A stretch of 64,000 bases of DNA, from positions 1 through 64,000 of the forward strand of contig NZ_CP159578.1 in NCBI RefSeq assembly GCF_040536835.1, written 5' to 3'. The notes beneath the pieces were generated by a model that searched no databases, was not told the DNA's origin, and was given only the letters and a program-made list of their open reading frames with translations. This document shows positions 37,567-48,597 of the stretch, in pieces. Each line of letters opens with the position of its first letter. The stretch's first letter is position 1. Position numbers and translations under genes: made by a program. The DNA comes from Salinicola endophyticus. GTDB lineage: Bacteria > Pseudomonadota > Gammaproteobacteria > Pseudomonadales > Halomonadaceae.

Positions 37567-38652
37567 ATGCCGCTCGACCGGTTGAGTTTCCACGGCCTGC
37601 GCAATCTGCATCCGTTCGAGATGACGCCGGGACCGCACATCAATGTGATCAGCGGGGCCAACGGCAGCGGCAAGACCTCGCTGCTCGAAGGGCTCCACGT
37701 GCTGGGCATGGCGCGCTCCTTTCGTACCCAGAAGCTCAAGGCGCTGATCACCCACGATGCCGAGGAGATGACCCTGTTCGGGCGCCTCGACGGTGATCCG
37801 CCGCGCCCGCTGGGGGTGCGCCGGCGACGCGATGCCCAGGAGCTGGAGATCCGTATCGGCGGTGAGCGCGCCGCACGCGTGACCCAGCTCGCCGAGGCGC
37901 TGCCGCTGCAGCTGATCAACCCGGATGCGTTCCGCCTGCTGGAGGGATCGCCGGCGGCGCGGCGCGAGTTTCTCGACTGGGGCGTATTCCATGCCGAGCC
38001 GGTGTTTCTCGACGCCTGGAAGCGCGTGCGGCGTGCGTTGAAACATCGGAACGCCCTGCTCAGGCATGATAGAATCGACCGCGCGTCGATAGGCGTCTGG
38101 GAGCAGGAGCTGGCCCACTGGAGCGAGCGGCTGGACGCGCTGCGTGAAGGCTACATGACACGCTTTCTGCCGGTCTTCGAGGAGACCCTGGCGGCGCTGC
38201 TGCCGCTGCCGGATCTGAGCCTGCGCTACTCGCGCGGCTGGGACCGTCAGCGTGCCCTGCTAGAGGTGTTCGAGAGCGGGCGTGACACCGATCGCCAGAT
38301 GGGCTTCACCCAGCAGGGGCCACAGCGCGCCGACCTGCGCATTCGGGTCGGGCGCCACGCCGCGGTGGAGGTGCTCTCCCGCGGCCAGCAGAAACTGGTG
38401 GTCAGCGCCATGAAACTGGCCCAGGGTCGCCTGCTCGAGCAGCTGAGCGGGCAGACCTGCCTGTATCTGATCGACGACCTGCCGGCGGAGCTCGACGGCG
38501 AACATCGGCGCATCTTCTGCCGGTGGCTCGAGACGCTCGACTGTCAGGTCTTCATCACCAGCGTCGAGCGCTCGGCGTTGGCCGACGTCTGGCAGCCGGA
38601 CACGGATGTCGTGGCATCGTGTATCGCCGGCGGACGGCTGCATTCGGAATGA
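37567..38652 (+). CDS. recF: DNA replication and repair protein RecF
   Basis: The 361-residue SMC-like ATPase loads RecA at single-strand gaps. Walker A ISGANGSGKTSLLEGLHVL is near residue 30, the ABC-type signature is VLSRGQQKLVVSAMKLAQ near 282, and Walker B is CLYLIDDLPAELD near 305. ATG 37567 begins MPLDRLSFHGLRNL, matching the family start; the frame extends upstream to 37441 without homology. A TTTCACGTG half-site of parS lies just before the start. It is followed by gyrB after 19 bp. Confidence 0.96.
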   Translation: MPLDRLSFHGLRNLHPFEMTPGPHINVISGANGSGKTSLLEGLHVLGMARSFRTQKLKALITHDAEEMTLFGRLDGDPPRPLGVRRRRDAQELEIRIGGERAARVTQLAEALPLQLINPDAFRLLEGSPAARREFLDWGVFHAEPVFLDAWKRVRRALKHRNALLRHDRIDRASIGVWEQELAHWSERLDALREGYMTRFLPVFEETLAALLPLPDLSLRYSRGWDRQRALLEVFESGRDTDRQMGFTQQGPQRADLRIRVGRHAAVEVLSRGQQKLVVSAMKLAQGRLLEQLSGQTCLYLIDDLPAELDGEHRRIFCRWLETLDCQVFITSVERSALADVWQPDTDVVASCIAGGRLHSE

Positions 38653-38668
38653 TTTCACCATGGAGTGA

Positions 38669-41086
<2,418 letters not shown>

Positions 41087-41115
41087 GCGCGTCCGCGACG
41101 CTGCCAGGCCAGCCG

Positions 41116-41147
41116 ACGGCCCGCCCCTATTGGGGGCGGGCCGTTTT
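41116..41147 (+). terminator. Intrinsic terminator of gyrB
   Basis: A perfect 12 bp stem (41116-41127 with 41133-41144) with a TATTG loop is followed by TTT, 30 bp past the gyrB stop. This is a textbook Rho-independent terminator. Confidence 0.9.
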
Positions 41148-41160
41148 GCGTTCAGGGATG

Positions 41161-41187
41161 GTTTTTAGAAACCCAGTTTTTAGAAAC
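41161..41187. repeat. Two 12 bp direct repeats at 15 bp spacing after gyrB
   Basis: GTTTTTAGAAAC occurs at 41161-41172 and again at 41176-41187, with a 15 bp period. It lies between the gyrB terminator and the 3' end of the convergent regulator gene, so a promoter role is unlikely. Each copy is also an imperfect inverted repeat (GTTT/AAAC). Confidence 0.6.
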
Positions 41188-41282
41188 AACGCTTTGAGAG
41201 CGCCTTTCACAACCGTTAGACGACTTGGGCTTATCCGGCGGCAGGGCCTCGCGAGGTCGCTGTCGAGACTGGCGGGGCTTGC

Positions 41283-42716
41283 TTACGTTTGCTGTTCGAC
41301 GAAGCTGCGGATCGCCGCCGCCAGCCGCCGACCCTGGCGTGTCAGCGCTTCCCCTTCGGCCATGCCCACCCCGAGCACCAGACCGCGGCGCGTGTCGCCG
41401 GGTGCGCACACCCGGCTTAGCGGCCGCGCCACCAGATGGTGGCGGTTGAGCAGGTAGTGCGACAGGCGTTCGTCGTCGAGGGTAGGGGAGAGCTCGACGC
41501 TCAAGCTGATGTTGGGCGCCGGCGGGGAGACGGCGATCACCCCAGGCGTTTCCGCCAGCAGGGCGTGGAGCTCGCGCTGGCGGCCCAGGTAGTCGGCGGC
41601 GATTCGGTGGCACCAGCGGTCCAGATCGCCGGCGTCGATGAAAGCGGCGAGCACCGCCTGGTCCAGCAGCCGGCCCTCGCGAAAGACCCCGGTACGTACC
41701 CGGTTGAGGGTATGGCTGAGGGCGCTGGGCACCACCAGGTAGCCCAGCCGTAGTCCGGGGAACATCAGCTTGGAGAAGGAGCCGATCAGGATGCGGTTGC
41801 CGCTGCGCGGGTCGAACGCCAGGAGCTGGCGGTCGCCGTCTCCGAACTCGTAGTCATCCTCGAGAATCCACTCGGGTGCGAGATGCTGGATCAGCGTTTG
41901 TTTGTGAGCGATCACTGACTGCACGCCCAGCGGGTAGTGGTGCGAGCCGGTGAAGTAGACCAGTCGCGGCGAGAGGGCCGGCAGCGGCTGACGGTAGCCG
42001 TGGCGGGGGGTCCAGATGGCGTGATCGACACTCAGACCGCAGGCCTGGAAGACGTTGCGCGCGCCCCAGTAGAAGGGGGAGTCCATCACCGCCCGGTCAC
42101 CCTCGTCGGCGAGCGCCAGGGCGCACAGCTGCAGGCCGTGGTGGGCGCCTTCGGTGATCACGATCTGATCGAGCTCGCAGTGGATGCCGCGCCAGCGGGC
42201 GAGAAAGCCGGCGATCGCGCGCTTGAGCGGGCCGTAGCCGCCCGAGGCATAGGCGAGCAGCAGGGTGTTGTGCGGTACGGTGACGCGCGAGTAGAGCTGG
42301 CGCCAGCGAGCCAGCGGGAAGTGCACGATATCCGGCACCCCGGGGACGAAGGCGCCGCTCTGTACCGGGCTGGCACCGACATCGCTCAGGAGTCGGTGAG
42401 CGCGCCGGGAGATCGGCCCGGTGGTGGGCGCGCTGGTCTCTGGCGGCGCGGGCTTGTGGACCCAGGTACCGCGGCCGTGGTCGGTGATCAGATAGCCTTG
42501 CTGGACCAGCCGTTCGATCACCCCGGCCAGGGTATTGCGGGCCACGCCCAGCGATGCGCACAGATCACGGTGACCGGGCAGGCGCTGACCTTTCTGCCAG
42601 TGGCGTTCGATCAGCCACAGCAGGGTCTGCTCCAGACGCTGGTGCTTGGTCAGATGGACGGGCTGGGCGTGATAGCCGCTCTCGATCCGGGCCAGGGCCC
42701 GGCGGCGATCTTCCAT
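41283..42716 (-). CDS. MocR/GabR-type PLP-dependent transcriptional regulator
   Basis: The 477-residue protein fuses a GntR winged helix (RLPGHRDLCASLGVARNTLAG, then VIERLVQQGYL) to an aminotransferase domain. The PLP lysine lies in GSFSKLMFPGLRLGYLV near residue 312, with LEDDYEFGDGDRQL before it. The ATG follows GGAGGCACCC. It is divergent from an amino-acid permease and a GABA-type aminotransferase, and a paired direct repeat lies between them. By analogy with GabR it probably controls those genes in response to an amine or amino acid bound to PLP; that is inference. Confidence 0.88.
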   Translation of the reverse strand: MEDRRRALARIESGYHAQPVHLTKHQRLEQTLLWLIERHWQKGQRLPGHRDLCASLGVARNTLAGVIERLVQQGYLITDHGRGTWVHKPAPPETSAPTTGPISRRAHRLLSDVGASPVQSGAFVPGVPDIVHFPLARWRQLYSRVTVPHNTLLLAYASGGYGPLKRAIAGFLARWRGIHCELDQIVITEGAHHGLQLCALALADEGDRAVMDSPFYWGARNVFQACGLSVDHAIWTPRHGYRQPLPALSPRLVYFTGSHHYPLGVQSVIAHKQTLIQHLAPEWILEDDYEFGDGDRQLLAFDPRSGNRILIGSFSKLMFPGLRLGYLVVPSALSHTLNRVRTGVFREGRLLDQAVLAAFIDAGDLDRWCHRIAADYLGRQRELHALLAETPGVIAVSPPAPNISLSVELSPTLDDERLSHYLLNRHHLVARPLSRVCAPGDTRRGLVLGVGMAEGEALTRQGRRLAAAIRSFVEQQT

Positions 42717-42767
42717 GGGTGCCTCCGGGGCGGGCAGTGACGATGGGATTATGGCGCTTGCCGTCCA

Positions 42768-42802
42768 AGTGGTCTATCTGAGTAGCAGGAGTGGTCTACT
42801 CA
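42768..42802. promoter_or_regulatory. Paired direct-repeat operator between the MocR regulator and permease genes
   Basis: AGTGGTCTA occurs at 42768-42776 and 42790-42798, a 22 bp start-to-start spacing (two helical turns) that puts both sites on the same DNA face. An inverted repeat TGAGTAG/CTACTCA (42779-42785, 42796-42802) overlaps the second copy. GabR-type MocR dimers are known to bind direct repeats, so this is a good operator candidate for the adjacent regulator. Confidence 0.7.
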
Positions 42803-42924
42803 TCGCTACCGGCGGCGGTGATAGCGTGGCGCCAGGGTCGCCCCAATAGCGACTCGTCGACGATGCTTCGGCAACCACGCGTCATCGACACGCTTCATCA
42901 ACAACAACGTCAAGAGATCTTGCT

Positions 42925-44346
42925 ATGTCCAACGCTTCTCAACCCACCGAGTTCGTGCGCGTGCTGGCGCGGGCCGATGTGCTGGCGCTCGCCTTCGGCG
43001 CGATGATCGGCTGGGGCTGGATCGTGCTCACCGGCGGCGCCATTATCGATGGCGGCAGCCTGGGGGCGATCATTGCCTTCATCATCGGCGGCATCGCGGT
43101 GCTGCTGGTCGGCCTGACCTATGCCGAGCTGGCGGCGGCGATGCCGCAGGTCGGCGGCGAGCACGTCTACAGCTATCGCGCGCTGGGGCATTTCGCGTCC
43201 TTCGTCTGTACCTGGAGCATCGTGCTCGGCTATGTCAGCGTCGCCTCGTTCGAGGCGGTGGCGCTGCCCACGGTGGTCGAGCATCTGTTCCCCGGCTATG
43301 CCGTGGGCGATCTGTGGACCGTCGCCGGCTGGGAGGTCAAGGCCAGCTGGGTGGCGGTCGGAGTGATCGGCTCGCTGGTGATGATGGTGATCAACTATCT
43401 GGGGATCTCGACGGCGGCGCTGCTGCAGAAGGTGGTCACCGGCCTGATCCTGATCGCCGGGGTGATGTTCGTCACCGGTTCGCTGTTCACCGGTGACACC
43501 GGCAATATGCAGCCGCTGTTCGCCAGCGGCGAACATGGCGCCTTCGGTGGTATCGTCGCGGTGCTGGTACTGGTGCCCTTCCTGTTCGTCGGTTTCGACG
43601 TCATCCCCCAGGCGGCGGAGGAGATCGATTTGCCGTTCCGCGATATCGGCAAGGTGCTGGTGCTGTCGGTACTCATGGCGGTGGCCTGGTACACCCTGAT
43701 CGTGCTGGGTACCAGCCTGATGCTCGACAACGACGCCCTGGGTGGCAGTACCCTGAGCGTGCCCGATGCCATGCAGGCGGTGTTCGATGGCGCCTGGGCC
43801 GGCAATCTGATGGTGCTGGCCGGGATCGCCGGGATCATCACCAGCTGGAATGCCTTCTACATCGGCGGCTCGCGGGCGATCTACGCGCTCGCCCACTCGG
43901 GCATGCTGCCGGCGTTTCTCGGCAAGCTGCACCCGCGCTACAAGACGCCCACCAATGCCATCATCCTGATCGGCGTGCTCTCCACCCTGGCGCCGTTCTT
44001 CGGCCGCCCGGCGCTGGTGTGGCTGGTCGATGCCGGCGGCCTGGGGATCGTCATCGCCTATCTGTTCGTGTCGCTGTCGTTTCTGATCCTGCGCCGGCGC
44101 GAGCCGGAGATGGCGCGCCCCTACCGGGTCAAGGCCGGCGGTCTGGTCGGCGTGCTCGCGGTCCTGCTGTCGCTGGGCATGGTGTTCCTCTACCTGCCGG
44201 GCAGTCCGTCGGCGCTGGTGCCGGTGGAGTGGGTAGTGTTCGGCGGCTGGATGATCGCCGGATTGCTGCTGTACGTGTGGGCGCGACAGCGCTACGGTCG
44301 AGAGGTAGGCGATCGTCTCATCCGTGCCTCTTACACGAAATCGTGA
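42925..44346 (+). CDS. APC-family amino acid permease
   Basis: The 473-residue protein has about 12 membrane helices. The N-terminal LALAFGAMIGWGWIVLTGG is the unwound substrate helix typical of APC carriers; GLTYAELAAAMPQVGGEHVYSYRALG and PFLFVGFDVIPQAAEEI are also characteristic. Upstream is AGAGATCTTGCT. The next gene, 88 bp downstream, encodes a GABA-type aminotransferase, suggesting uptake and catabolism of GABA, putrescine or a related amine, under the divergent MocR regulator. Substrate is inferred. Confidence 0.87.
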   Translation: MSNASQPTEFVRVLARADVLALAFGAMIGWGWIVLTGGAIIDGGSLGAIIAFIIGGIAVLLVGLTYAELAAAMPQVGGEHVYSYRALGHFASFVCTWSIVLGYVSVASFEAVALPTVVEHLFPGYAVGDLWTVAGWEVKASWVAVGVIGSLVMMVINYLGISTAALLQKVVTGLILIAGVMFVTGSLFTGDTGNMQPLFASGEHGAFGGIVAVLVLVPFLFVGFDVIPQAAEEIDLPFRDIGKVLVLSVLMAVAWYTLIVLGTSLMLDNDALGGSTLSVPDAMQAVFDGAWAGNLMVLAGIAGIITSWNAFYIGGSRAIYALAHSGMLPAFLGKLHPRYKTPTNAIILIGVLSTLAPFFGRPALVWLVDAGGLGIVIAYLFVSLSFLILRRREPEMARPYRVKAGGLVGVLAVLLSLGMVFLYLPGSPSALVPVEWVVFGGWMIAGLLLYVWARQRYGREVGDRLIRASYTKS

Positions 44347-44434
44347 CAGTCACCCTCGTCCCGTCGACACCCGTGCGGACGTCCGGGACGGCTCATCGGC
44401 GCCATCACGCGCGCCGCCTCAGGAGGAGAGTTGC

Positions 44435-45712
44435 ATGACCAACGCAGAACTCAATGAACTCAAGCAGCGCTACGTAGCCAGCGGTGCGGCCAGCCCGGCG
44501 GTCGAATTCGCCGCGCGGGCGGAGAACGCCGAGCTGTGGGACGAGGACGGCAAGCGCTTCATCGACTTCGCCGGCGGTATCGGCGTGCTCAACATCGGTC
44601 ACCGGCACCCCAAGGTGGTCGAGGCGGTCAAGGCGCAGCTCGACCGCGTCATGCACACCTGTCAGACGGTCATGCCCTACGAGGGCTACGTGCGCGTGGC
44701 GCAGAAGCTGAGCGAGGTCACGCCGGTGCGCGGCCACGCCAAGGTGATGCTGGCCAACTCCGGCGCCGAGGCGCTGGAAAATGCGGTCAAGGTGGCGCGG
44801 GCCGCCACCGGGCGCTCCAGTGTGATCTGCTTCTCCGGCGGCTATCACGGGCGTACCTTCATGACCATGGCAATGAACGGCAAGGTCGCCCCCTACCGCA
44901 ACGACTTCGGCCCGATGCCGGGGCAGGTCTATCGTGCGCCCTATCCGGTCGAGTCGATCGGGGTCAGTGAAGAGGAGGCCCTGCGCCACCTCAAGATGGT
45001 GCTCAAGACCGACGCCAACCCGCGCGATACCGCAGCGATCGTGATCGAGCCGGTGCTCGGCGAGGGCGGTTTCCACGCCGCGCCCAAGCGCTTCCTCGAG
45101 GCGATCCGCGAGATCTGCGACGAGCACGGGATCCTGATGATCGTCGACGAGGTGCAGTCGGGTTTCGGGCGTACCGGCAAGCTGTTCGCGATCGAGCACT
45201 CTGGGGTCGAGCCGGACATCATGACCATGGCCAAGAGCATGGCCGACGGCATGCCGATCTCCGCGGTGGTAGGTACCGACAAGGTCATGGATGCTTCCGG
45301 CGGCAACTCGCTGGGCGGCACCTATACCGGCAGCCCGGTGTCGTGTGCCGCAGTGCTTGCGGTGCTCGAGGTGTTCGAGGAGGAGCGCATCCTGGAGAAG
45401 AGCCAGGCGCTGGGCGAGAAGCTGCGGGCACGCTTCGACAAGTGGCAGCAGGACTACGCCTCGGTCGCCAACGCGCGCAACCTGGGCGCCATGGCGGCGT
45501 TCGACCTGGTCAGCGACAAGAAGAGCGCGCAGCCCAACACCGAGCTGGCGGCCAAGCTGTGCAAGACCGCGCGCGAGCGCGGGCTGATCCTGCTCTCCTG
45601 CGGCCTCTACGGCAACACCATCCGCTTCCTGATGCCGGTCACCATCAGTGACGCGGTGCTGGAGGAGGGGCTGGACCTGATCGAGGCCATGCTGAGCGAA
45701 TTCGGCGCCTGA
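44435..45712 (+). CDS. gabT: 4-aminobutyrate-type aminotransferase (class III)
   Basis: The 425-residue PLP enzyme transfers an omega-amino group, most likely from GABA to 2-oxoglutarate. Features are LANSGAEALENAVKVARAATGR, CFSGGYHGRTFMTMAMNGK, AAIVIEPVLGEGGFHAAP, MIVDEVQSGFGRTGKLFA and the PLP lysine in MTMAKSMADGMP near residue 268. The ATG follows AGGAGGAGAG. It forms a two-gene unit with the upstream permease and ends at a strong terminator. Closely related putrescine-pathway (PuuE) or 5-aminovalerate enzymes cannot be excluded. Confidence 0.88.
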   Translation: MTNAELNELKQRYVASGAASPAVEFAARAENAELWDEDGKRFIDFAGGIGVLNIGHRHPKVVEAVKAQLDRVMHTCQTVMPYEGYVRVAQKLSEVTPVRGHAKVMLANSGAEALENAVKVARAATGRSSVICFSGGYHGRTFMTMAMNGKVAPYRNDFGPMPGQVYRAPYPVESIGVSEEEALRHLKMVLKTDANPRDTAAIVIEPVLGEGGFHAAPKRFLEAIREICDEHGILMIVDEVQSGFGRTGKLFAIEHSGVEPDIMTMAKSMADGMPISAVVGTDKVMDASGGNSLGGTYTGSPVSCAAVLAVLEVFEEERILEKSQALGEKLRARFDKWQQDYASVANARNLGAMAAFDLVSDKKSAQPNTELAAKLCKTARERGLILLSCGLYGNTIRFLMPVTISDAVLEEGLDLIEAMLSEFGA

Positions 45713-45732
45713 ACGGCGTCTTGACGCATGCG

Positions 45733-45762
45733 ACCGGCACTCGCGAGGGTGCCGGTTTTTTT
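45733..45762 (+). terminator. Intrinsic terminator of the permease-aminotransferase unit
   Basis: ACCGGCAC (45733-45740) pairs with GTGCCGGT (45749-45756) around an 8 nt loop, followed by a run of seven T (45756-45762). It is 20 bp past the gabT stop. Confidence 0.92.
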
Positions 45763-45811
45763 GTGTCTGGCGACCAGGAGCTGCGCAGGTGCCATCTGCG
45801 CTCCGATCCTC

Positions 45812-46273
45812 TCAGCCGCCGCGCCGGTGCATGCCGATATGCGGGATATCGTCCTCCAGGTAAGTCTCTGTCACCGCGACGAAACCGTGGCCTGCGTAGT
45901 AGTTCTGCAGGTGGGCCTGAGCGGAGAGGTAGGCGTCGCGACCCGGCCAGCGTTCGGCGAGATGTGCGAGCGCCGCCGCCATCAGCCGATGACCCAGGCC
46001 CGAGCCGCGATGATCGGGCGCGATCACCACGCGCCCGATGGTCACCGGCTCGCGTGGCGATACCGGCGCCAGCAGGCGTAGTGACGCGGCCAAGGTACCC
46101 TCCGCCCACACCGCGAGATGGTCGGTCGTGGCACTCAGATCGTGACCATCCTGCTCCTGGTAGGCACACTGCTGCTCGACCACGAACACGGCCGTGCGTA
46201 GCGCCAGCAGGGCGTAGAGCGTGTGGGTATCGAGCTGCTCGCCGCGGTACCAGCGCCAGTCGTATGTCGTCAT
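45812..46273 (-). CDS. elaA: GNAT-family N-acetyltransferase, ElaA type
   Basis: The 153-residue protein has the ElaA signature LYALLALRTAVFVVEQQCAYQ near residue 20, then DGHDL. The GNAT acetyl-CoA loop is TIGRVVIAPDHRGSGLGHRLMAAAL, and YYAGHGFVAVTETYLEDDIPH closes the domain. The acceptor substrate is unknown. It is convergent with gabT, separated by the T-tailed terminator. Confidence 0.85.
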   Translation of the reverse strand: MTTYDWRWYRGEQLDTHTLYALLALRTAVFVVEQQCAYQEQDGHDLSATTDHLAVWAEGTLAASLRLLAPVSPREPVTIGRVVIAPDHRGSGLGHRLMAAALAHLAERWPGRDAYLSAQAHLQNYYAGHGFVAVTETYLEDDIPHIGMHRRGG

Positions 46274-46391
46274 CTGTCACTTTCCTTGGGTGGTCGTCGA
46301 GCGTGACACTAGGGCTGACATATTACGCAGCCCGCCAGCGGGTGTCAGTGACGGCGCTGTCAGGTGATTGATAGGTGACAGGAGAGAGTGC

Positions 46392-47393
46392 ATGAGCCGC
46401 TTGGCGATCGATTACGACGATGTAGTGGCGGCACACCGGCGGTTGGCGGGCATCGCTCACCACACGCCCGTGCTGCGTTCGGCAACGGCCGATGCGCGCA
46501 GTGGCGCCGTGCTGCATTTCAAGGCGGAGCATCTTCAGCGGGTCGGCGCCTTCAAGTTTCGGGGTGGCTACAATGCCATCAGCCAGTTCGATCGTGACCA
46601 GAGGGTCGCGGGGGTGATCGCCTTTTCTTCGGGCAATCATGCTCAGGCGATTGCGCTCTCGGCCAGACTGCATGGCATTCGTGCCGTCATCGTGATGCCC
46701 GAGGATGCGCCTGCGATCAAGATCGCGGCCACGCGGGGCTATGGTGCCGAGGTGGTGCTCTACGATCGCTATACTCAGGACCGCGAGACGTTGGGCCGGG
46801 AGCTGGCCGAGGCTGAAGGCTTGACCCTGATCCCGCCGTTCGATCATCCCCACGTCATGGCAGGACAGGGCACCGTTGCCAAGGAGCTGTTCGATGATGT
46901 GGGCGAGCTGGATACGCTGCTCGTGCCGCTGGGCGGCGGCGGGCTGCTGTCAGGCTGTGCCACGGTCGCCAGGGCGCGTTATCCGCGCTGCCGGATCGTC
47001 GGGGTCGAGCCGGAAGCCGGCAACGACGCCCAGAGAAGTCTGGCCAGTGGCGAGATCGTCGCGATCGATACGCCACGCACGATCGCCGATGGCGCCCAGA
47101 CCCAGGCGCTGGGCAGGCTGACGTTCCCGGTGCTGCAACAGTGTGTCGATGAGATCGTCACCGTCAGCGACGCTGAGCTGGTCGAGACGATGGGCTTTCT
47201 GGTCGGGCGCATGAAGCAGTTGGTCGAGCCGACCGGATGTCTGGCGGCAGCGGCGGCTTTCACCGGCCGTGCGCGGCTCGAGGGCCAGCGTGTCGGGATC
47301 GTGCTCTCCGGAGGCAACGTCGATCTGAACCACTTCGCCGAGCTGATCTCGACGACCGCGGTCGATGAAACCACCCGAGCGTATCAAGACTGA
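46392..47393 (+). CDS. PLP-dependent threonine/serine dehydratase or racemase family protein
   Basis: The 333-residue fold-type II PLP enzyme has the lysine motif GAFKFRGGYNAI near residue 55. Other features are IAFSSGNHAQAIALSA, VPLGGGGLLSGCATVA for phosphate binding, and VLSGGNVDLNHFAEL near the C-terminus. The length and lack of a regulatory domain resemble catabolic threonine dehydratase, serine racemase or threo-3-hydroxyaspartate dehydratase; the sequence alone does not choose between them. ATG 46392 follows AGGAGAGAG. Confidence 0.85.
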   Translation: MSRLAIDYDDVVAAHRRLAGIAHHTPVLRSATADARSGAVLHFKAEHLQRVGAFKFRGGYNAISQFDRDQRVAGVIAFSSGNHAQAIALSARLHGIRAVIVMPEDAPAIKIAATRGYGAEVVLYDRYTQDRETLGRELAEAEGLTLIPPFDHPHVMAGQGTVAKELFDDVGELDTLLVPLGGGGLLSGCATVARARYPRCRIVGVEPEAGNDAQRSLASGEIVAIDTPRTIADGAQTQALGRLTFPVLQQCVDEIVTVSDAELVETMGFLVGRMKQLVEPTGCLAAAAAFTGRARLEGQRVGIVLSGGNVDLNHFAELISTTAVDETTRAYQD

Positions 47394-47692
47394 GGCGAGA
47401 GCGCCCGTAGCAGCGACTGAGTGATCTCCTGCCACTCTTCATCGAGACTTTGGTCCGGCACGGGGAGCCCCGCCTGCCGATACCAGTAGCCGGCGTTGCC
47501 GATATCGCCTTCCCAGCGGTGAAGATAGGCGTGCACCCAGGCGGCATGGGGGCCGGAAGCGGTATCCACCTGGTCGTGTGCCTTCGACCACTCTGACTTT
47601 CCAGCCCACCACAGGGCGCGTAGCTCGCGACCTAGATCGGCGGGGGGAGACGGCCGATCGAGACTGTCCAGGAAGGTCGTCATGTCTCTCAT
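47384..47692 (-). CDS. Conserved protein of unknown function
   Basis: The 102-residue acidic protein contains LWWAGKSEWSKAHDQVD and AAWVHAYLHRWEGDIGNAGYWY, a pattern (AAWxHAYLHRxEGDxxNAxYWYRxA) I recognise from a widespread family without an assigned function. It has no membrane segment or signal. The start at 47692 has GAGAG at 8 bp; 47683 is an alternative, and the frame extends further to 47878. Its 3' end overlaps that of the convergent dehydratase gene by 10 bp. Confidence 0.7.
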   Translation of the reverse strand: MRDMTTFLDSLDRPSPPADLGRELRALWWAGKSEWSKAHDQVDTASGPHAAWVHAYLHRWEGDIGNAGYWYRQAGLPVPDQSLDEEWQEITQSLLRALSPQS

Positions 47693-47901
47693 GGCCTTTG
47701 CTCTCCTCGCTGGTCTGTCCGGGGATGTCTCACTATCACCGAGTGGAGACCGGTCCGACACAACGTGGATCAAGTCGGCTGCCAGGAGCCGGCCCAGCGG
47801 CGAGTGGCCCTTGCGCCCCTTTCGACTAATGGCTGAGGGAGTAAAGCTCCGGCGCTGCATAGACTGAAGGTACCGCATGCACCGCAGCCGAGGAGGTCAT
47901 C

Positions 47902-48351
47902 ATGATGCAGACGCAGGAATGCCGCGAACAGCGTCCGATGTCGGAGGCAACGGACTGCTGTGAGATGAGCGCTATCAATCTGCTCGATGACAGCGTCTCC
48001 ACGCAGAAGGAGGTGCAGGAGCGCAATGTCATGCAGCTCTACCTGCTCACCGTGCAGGTAAGGGCACTGATGGATGTGGCCTGCCACCAAGGGCATGCCG
48101 AGTTTCTGACCGAGCGTATGCGCTTCCATACCCAGCAGTTGGGCGAGCAGTTCGATTCGCTGGTCAAGAAGCACAAGGGGTCTTCCTATACTCGTCACTT
48201 CTACGCCCAGCAGCAGCAGCGCTTCAGCAGCGAGATCGACAAGCTGATCGACGCCCTCGCATCCCTGGGCCGCCACTATCGTGATAGCGCTGACACCGAC
48301 AGTGCGGCTCACCACGATGCTTACGGCGGTAATACCGAGCCCCGCGACTGA
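47902..48351 (+). CDS. Uncharacterised helical protein
   Basis: The 149-residue protein is not recognised. It has a cysteine pair (TDCCEMSA) near residue 18, then mostly helical, Q/H/R-rich sequence (LTERMRFHTQQLGEQFDSLVK and FYAQQQQRFSSEIDKLIDAL) suggesting a coiled coil, and a disordered D/A/H-rich tail. There is no signal or membrane helix. The ATG follows GAGGAGGTCATC, so translation is credible. It is divergent from the 102-residue protein at 47384-47692 and is the last gene before the parS cluster. Confidence 0.65.
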   Translation: MMQTQECREQRPMSEATDCCEMSAINLLDDSVSTQKEVQERNVMQLYLLTVQVRALMDVACHQGHAEFLTERMRFHTQQLGEQFDSLVKKHKGSSYTRHFYAQQQQRFSSEIDKLIDALASLGRHYRDSADTDSAAHHDAYGGNTEPRD

Positions 48352-48522
48352 CCTTCCACTCGAGTTGCCTCCCGGCCCGCCGCTGGTCGTTCCAAGACCA
48401 TGGCGGGCCTCTTTTGTGCGTCGGTCGCCGGCGCGTGGTCCCCTCTCTGTGTGCGCTTTCCCAAACCACCGATACTCGTCGAACTCATCCATGAGTGATG
48501 GATAGTGAGGTCGTCTTCGCGA

Positions 48523-48538
48523 TGTTTCACGTGGAACA
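48523..48538. other. parS: parS site 1
   Basis: TGTTTCACGTGGAACA is a 16 bp parS, differing from the perfect palindrome TGTTTCACGTGAAACA at one base. It is the leftmost of five such sites within 3.6 kb and is the expected loading site of ParB (2169-3080). Confidence 0.9.
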
Positions 48539-48597
48539 ATTCCTGTGACCGTTGATCCACATGCCTGATCCGCCCTCACCGGATTCGCTGCGCCGAT

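Noticed and set aside
37555..37571. TTTCACGTG half of a parS site just before recF
   Set aside because: Only one arm matches; the other reads CCATGC, partly set by the recF start, so it is not counted as parS.
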